Source: Bacteroidales bacterium
Lineage (GTDB): Bacteria; Bacteroidota; Bacteroidia; Bacteroidales; Tenuifilaceae
DNA length: 8,267 bases
Direction: 5' to 3'
NCBI GenBank assembly: GCA_003531155.1
Contig: DQHR01000119.1
Span: forward strand, 1 to 8,267
This document shows, piece by piece, positions 6,226 through 8,267 of the stretch (position 1 is the first letter of the stretch; each line of letters opens with the position of its first letter). The position numbers were made by a program, and so were the translations under genes. Below the pieces are notes generated by a model. The model did no database searches, was not told the DNA's origin, and was given only the letters and a program-made list of their open reading frames with translations.

Positions 6226-6711
6226 ATGTCACATATAAAAGTTGAGTTAAAAAAGGAACAAGTTGCAAAGATCAAGGATATTTGCAAATCGTTCAACAAC
6301 GAGGCTGGCGAGCTTATCAACGTACTTCACAAAACACAGGAGTCGTTTGGCTACCTTCCTGCCGAAGTACAAGAAGTAATTGCTAGAGAACTTAATGTTT
6401 CTGTTGCGAAGGTATACGGAGTAGTTACATTCTATTCTTTCTTCACAATGATTCCAAAGGGTAAACACCCCATCAGCATCTGTACTGGTACTGCATGCTA
6501 TGTTCGTGGTGCAGAGAAGGTACTTGATGAGTTCAAGCGTATCTTAGATGTTAAGGTTGGTGAAACCACCCCTGATGGTAAATTTTCGTTAAGCTGTTTA
6601 CGTTGCGTTGGTGCTTGTGGTCTTGCACCTGTTGTAATGGTAGGCGAAAAGGTTTACGGTAGAGTTTCTCCTGATGGAGTAAAAGATATCATTAAAGAGT
6701 ACGAGCAGTAA
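6226..6711 (+). CDS. hydC: NAD-linked [FeFe]-hydrogenase subunit HydC (NuoE-like, [2Fe-2S])
   Basis: The 161-residue protein has the NuoE/24-kDa family architecture: an N-terminal helical bundle (about 8-75) ending in the signature VYGVVTFYSFF (63-73), then a thioredoxin-like [2Fe-2S] domain with C86, C91, C127 and C131. C124 (SLSCLRC) is an extra cysteine near the cluster. Length and motifs match complete HydC and NuoE proteins. It is expected to dock on HydB and complete the electron path between the NADH/FMN site and HydA. It is the last gene of the operon, 17 bases after hydA, and is followed 17 bases after its stop codon by a strong terminator. Placing hydC last, after hydB and hydA, is a variation on the hydCBA order seen in many clostridia. 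The assignment as a hydrogenase subunit, not complex I NuoE, rests on the adjacent hydA. Confidence 0.93.
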   Translation: MSHIKVELKKEQVAKIKDICKSFNNEAGELINVLHKTQESFGYLPAEVQEVIARELNVSVAKVYGVVTFYSFFTMIPKGKHPISICTGTACYVRGAEKVLDEFKRILDVKVGETTPDGKFSLSCLRCVGACGLAPVVMVGEKVYGRVSPDGVKDIIKEYEQ

Positions 6712-6728
6712 TTTTGGGTAGTATGATT

Positions 6729-6758
6729 AATAAAAGGGGCCATATAGCCCCTTTTATT
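6729..6758. terminator. Bidirectional intrinsic terminator between hydC and the histidine kinase gene
   Basis: A 12-base-pair perfect stem (6729-6740 with 6747-6758) has a GGGGC/GCCCC core, a six-base CATATA loop, and a T-rich run (CTTTTATTTTT) on the plus strand. The A-rich left arm gives a matching T-rich tract on the minus strand, so it can stop transcription of both convergent units. It lies between the hydC stop (6711) and the kinase stop (6778). Confidence 0.88.
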
Positions 6759-6777
6759 TTTAAAGCATATCAGCAGC

Positions 6778-8267
6778 TTATTTGTTGATGAATTTATTTA
6801 TCACCGACATTAAATCATTAGGGCGTAGTGGTTTAGAAATGTAATCATCGCATCCCGCTGCTAGGAATTTATCCTTTTCTTCGCTTAAAGCATACGCAGT
6901 AGTAGCAATTATCGGAACAGATGCATTTATACTTTTTATAATTTTTGTAGCCTCAATCCCTCCCATAATGGGCATTTTGATGTCCATCAGTATTATATCA
7001 AATTTTGGATTATTTGTAAAAATATCTACCGCCCGCTTTCCATTTTCAGCTCGAACTACCTTAAACCCCAAAGAATCTAAAAGTACCTTGACGTACATGA
7101 AGTTAATATCCTCATCCTCAGCAACTAATATATTAGTATCGTGAATCGCCAGTTGTTTCTCATTTATTGTCAATTTTTTCTTTTCTTTATTAATAATAGG
7201 CTTATATGGAATTGTGAAATAAAAAGTTGTGCCTTCGCTAACTTTGGAATCAAGCCAAATTCTTCCACCCATTTTCTCAACAAATGCTTTTGATATTGAA
7301 AGTCCCAGTCCTGTTCCACCATAATTACGTGCCATACCTAAATCAACTTGTCTAAATCTATCAAATATTAACTCGTAATCTTTTGCTTCAATTCCAATGC
7401 CCGTATCCTTTACAAAGAACTCCAAAAACTCACTGTTAATATCATATCCGAACTCAATTTTTCCGCTGCTAGTAAACTTAATCGCATTATTAACTAAATT
7501 ATTCATTATCTGAGTTAACTTAACCTCATCAACAAGTATTGCTATATCATCATTTATATCTTTATTCGCAAATACTAATTGAATATTATTGGACTTGGCT
7601 GTTGGAAGAAAGAATTGATAAATATTGCTGAGTAAGTGATTAAGTAAAACATTAGTCTCGTTAGTTGTTACTTGATTAGTTTCAATTTTTGATATATCTA
7701 TAACGTCATTAATTATAGACAACAGCTGGTTGCAAGATTTATTAATTATTTCAGCATATGATTTCTTTGATTCATCATCTAAGTCCGGTTGAATTATCAA
7801 TTCGGAGAATCCAACTAAACCATTCATTGGTGTACGGATCTCGTGGCTAATGTTTGCAAGAAAAGCAGATTTTAGCCTATCATTCTCTTCTGCTTTTTCC
7901 TTAGCTCTTAATAACTCATCATACATTTCTGCTACTCGAATATTTCTTTCAACGAGTTCTTCATTTAAGGTCAAATACTCCTCATTTTGCTCTTTTAACC
8001 GTTTTTCATTCTCGTAAAGAATTGCCTGGTTCTTTTTCCGTTCGGAAATATTATTCATCGTACCATACATCTTCTGCATGCCAGGCAGAACAATTGCTCT
8101 TTCCTCTATAAAAATGTAAGTTCCATCTTTTTTCTGAAACCGATACTCCACAAGGTAGTCGCAATTTGTTACAATGGCCTTTTCGAGCTCATTAATAGCA
8201 TACATTCTGTCATCAGGATGGATTAACTGATTCCAATGATCTATACCTAAGTTTTCAAAATCAATAA
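6778..8267 (-). CDS. Hybrid sensor histidine kinase/response regulator (PAS-HisKA-HATPase-REC), 5' partial
   Basis: The frame stays open to the right edge, so the N-terminus is missing; the Met at 8205 is internal to a PAS domain. Just upstream of it the frame reads WNQLIHPDD, a PAS_3-type motif. Numbering from that Met: the rest of the PAS domain reaches about 58 (KKDGTYIFIEERA, then NNISERKKNQ), followed by a coiled-coil linker (about 60-112). The DHp domain has the phospho-acceptor H121 in NISHEIRTP. The HATPase has its N box at N240 (NNLVNNAIKFT), DTGIGI (267-272), an F box (FDRFRQVD) and a GGTGLGLSI lid (296-304). A C-terminal receiver domain has acidic E363/D364, phospho-acceptor D408 (LMDIKMP), T435/T436 and K458. 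All catalytic residues are present. No membrane segment is visible in this part. The PAS ligand is unknown, and no DNA-binding output domain follows, so signal probably passes to a separate partner. It converges on the hydrogenase operon; a functional link is not shown. Confidence 0.93.
   Translation of the reverse strand, partial: IDFENLGIDHWNQLIHPDDRMYAINELEKAIVTNCDYLVEYRFQKKDGTYIFIEERAIVLPGMQKMYGTMNNISERKKNQAILYENEKRLKEQNEEYLTLNEELVERNIRVAEMYDELLRAKEKAEENDRLKSAFLANISHEIRTPMNGLVGFSELIIQPDLDDESKKSYAEIINKSCNQLLSIINDVIDISKIETNQVTTNETNVLLNHLLSNIYQFFLPTAKSNNIQLVFANKDINDDIAILVDEVKLTQIMNNLVNNAIKFTSSGKIEFGYDINSEFLEFFVKDTGIGIEAKDYELIFDRFRQVDLGMARNYGGTGLGLSISKAFVEKMGGRIWLDSKVSEGTTFYFTIPYKPIINKEKKKLTINEKQLAIHDTNILVAEDEDINFMYVKVLLDSLGFKVVRAENGKRAVDIFTNNPKFDIILMDIKMPIMGGIEATKIIKSINASVPIIATTAYALSEEKDKFLAAGCDDYISKPLRPNDLMSVINKFINK

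Noticed and set aside
2627..6711. Assignment of hydB and hydC as complex I subunits NuoF and NuoE
   Set aside because: No other nuo genes are present; hydA with an intact H-cluster lies between them, and HydB carries the extra N- and C-terminal Fe-S domains typical of hydrogenases.
8203..8205. Minus-strand ATG at 8205 as the kinase start
   Set aside because: The frame continues in coding sequence with PAS motif residues (WNQLIHPDD) up to the window edge, so this Met is internal.

Overview
The window looks like a piece of an anaerobic Bacteroidota (Bacteroidales-like) genome. The evidence is low-GC DNA, a TAnnTTTG-type promoter motif, several genes without a Shine-Dalgarno sequence, and a large hybrid histidine kinase of the kind common in that phylum. 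This assignment is inferred from style, not from a marker gene. The centre of the window is a complete structural operon for a trimeric, NAD-linked, probably electron-bifurcating [FeFe]-hydrogenase (HydABC, group A3 type).

Bases 1-2121 hold four co-directional genes of an accessory or regulatory module. They are the C-terminal end of an [FeFe]-hydrogenase-like protein with a CxxCGxxxC Fe-S domain (cut by the left edge), a small DRTGG-domain protein, a PHP-domain metallo-phosphoesterase, and a GHKL ATPase with no dimerisation/phosphotransfer domain. The last three are translationally tight: zero spacing, then a 4-base overlap. Bases 1-79 contain a perfect 25-base inverted repeat that starts exactly at base 1. 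It may be an assembly fold-back, so the first bases deserve suspicion.

Bases 2122-2213 are the only substantial regulatory gap. It carries an 18-base imperfect palindrome matching a Rex-type (NADH/NAD+-sensing repressor) operator at 12 of 14 half-site positions. A TAATTTTG promoter element lies just downstream. Bases 2214-6711 follow as one operon: a three-cysteine thioredoxin-like ferredoxin, hydB (NADH/FMN/Fe-S subunit), hydA (catalytic H-cluster subunit) and hydC (NuoE-like [2Fe-2S] subunit). It ends in a strong hairpin terminator at 6729-6758.

The last region (6778 to the right edge, minus strand) is a PAS-HisKA-HATPase-REC hybrid histidine kinase that converges on the hydrogenase operon and shares its terminator. 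Its 5' end lies outside the window.

Working model (inference): HydABC couples NADH and reduced ferredoxin oxidation to H2 production, or runs in reverse. Rex represses the operon when NADH is low relative to NAD+. The upstream hydrogenase-like Fe-S protein, with its ATPase, PHP and DRTGG partners, forms a second, poorly characterised H2/redox signalling layer. No hydEFG maturation genes, RNA genes, mobile elements or CRISPR arrays are visible.
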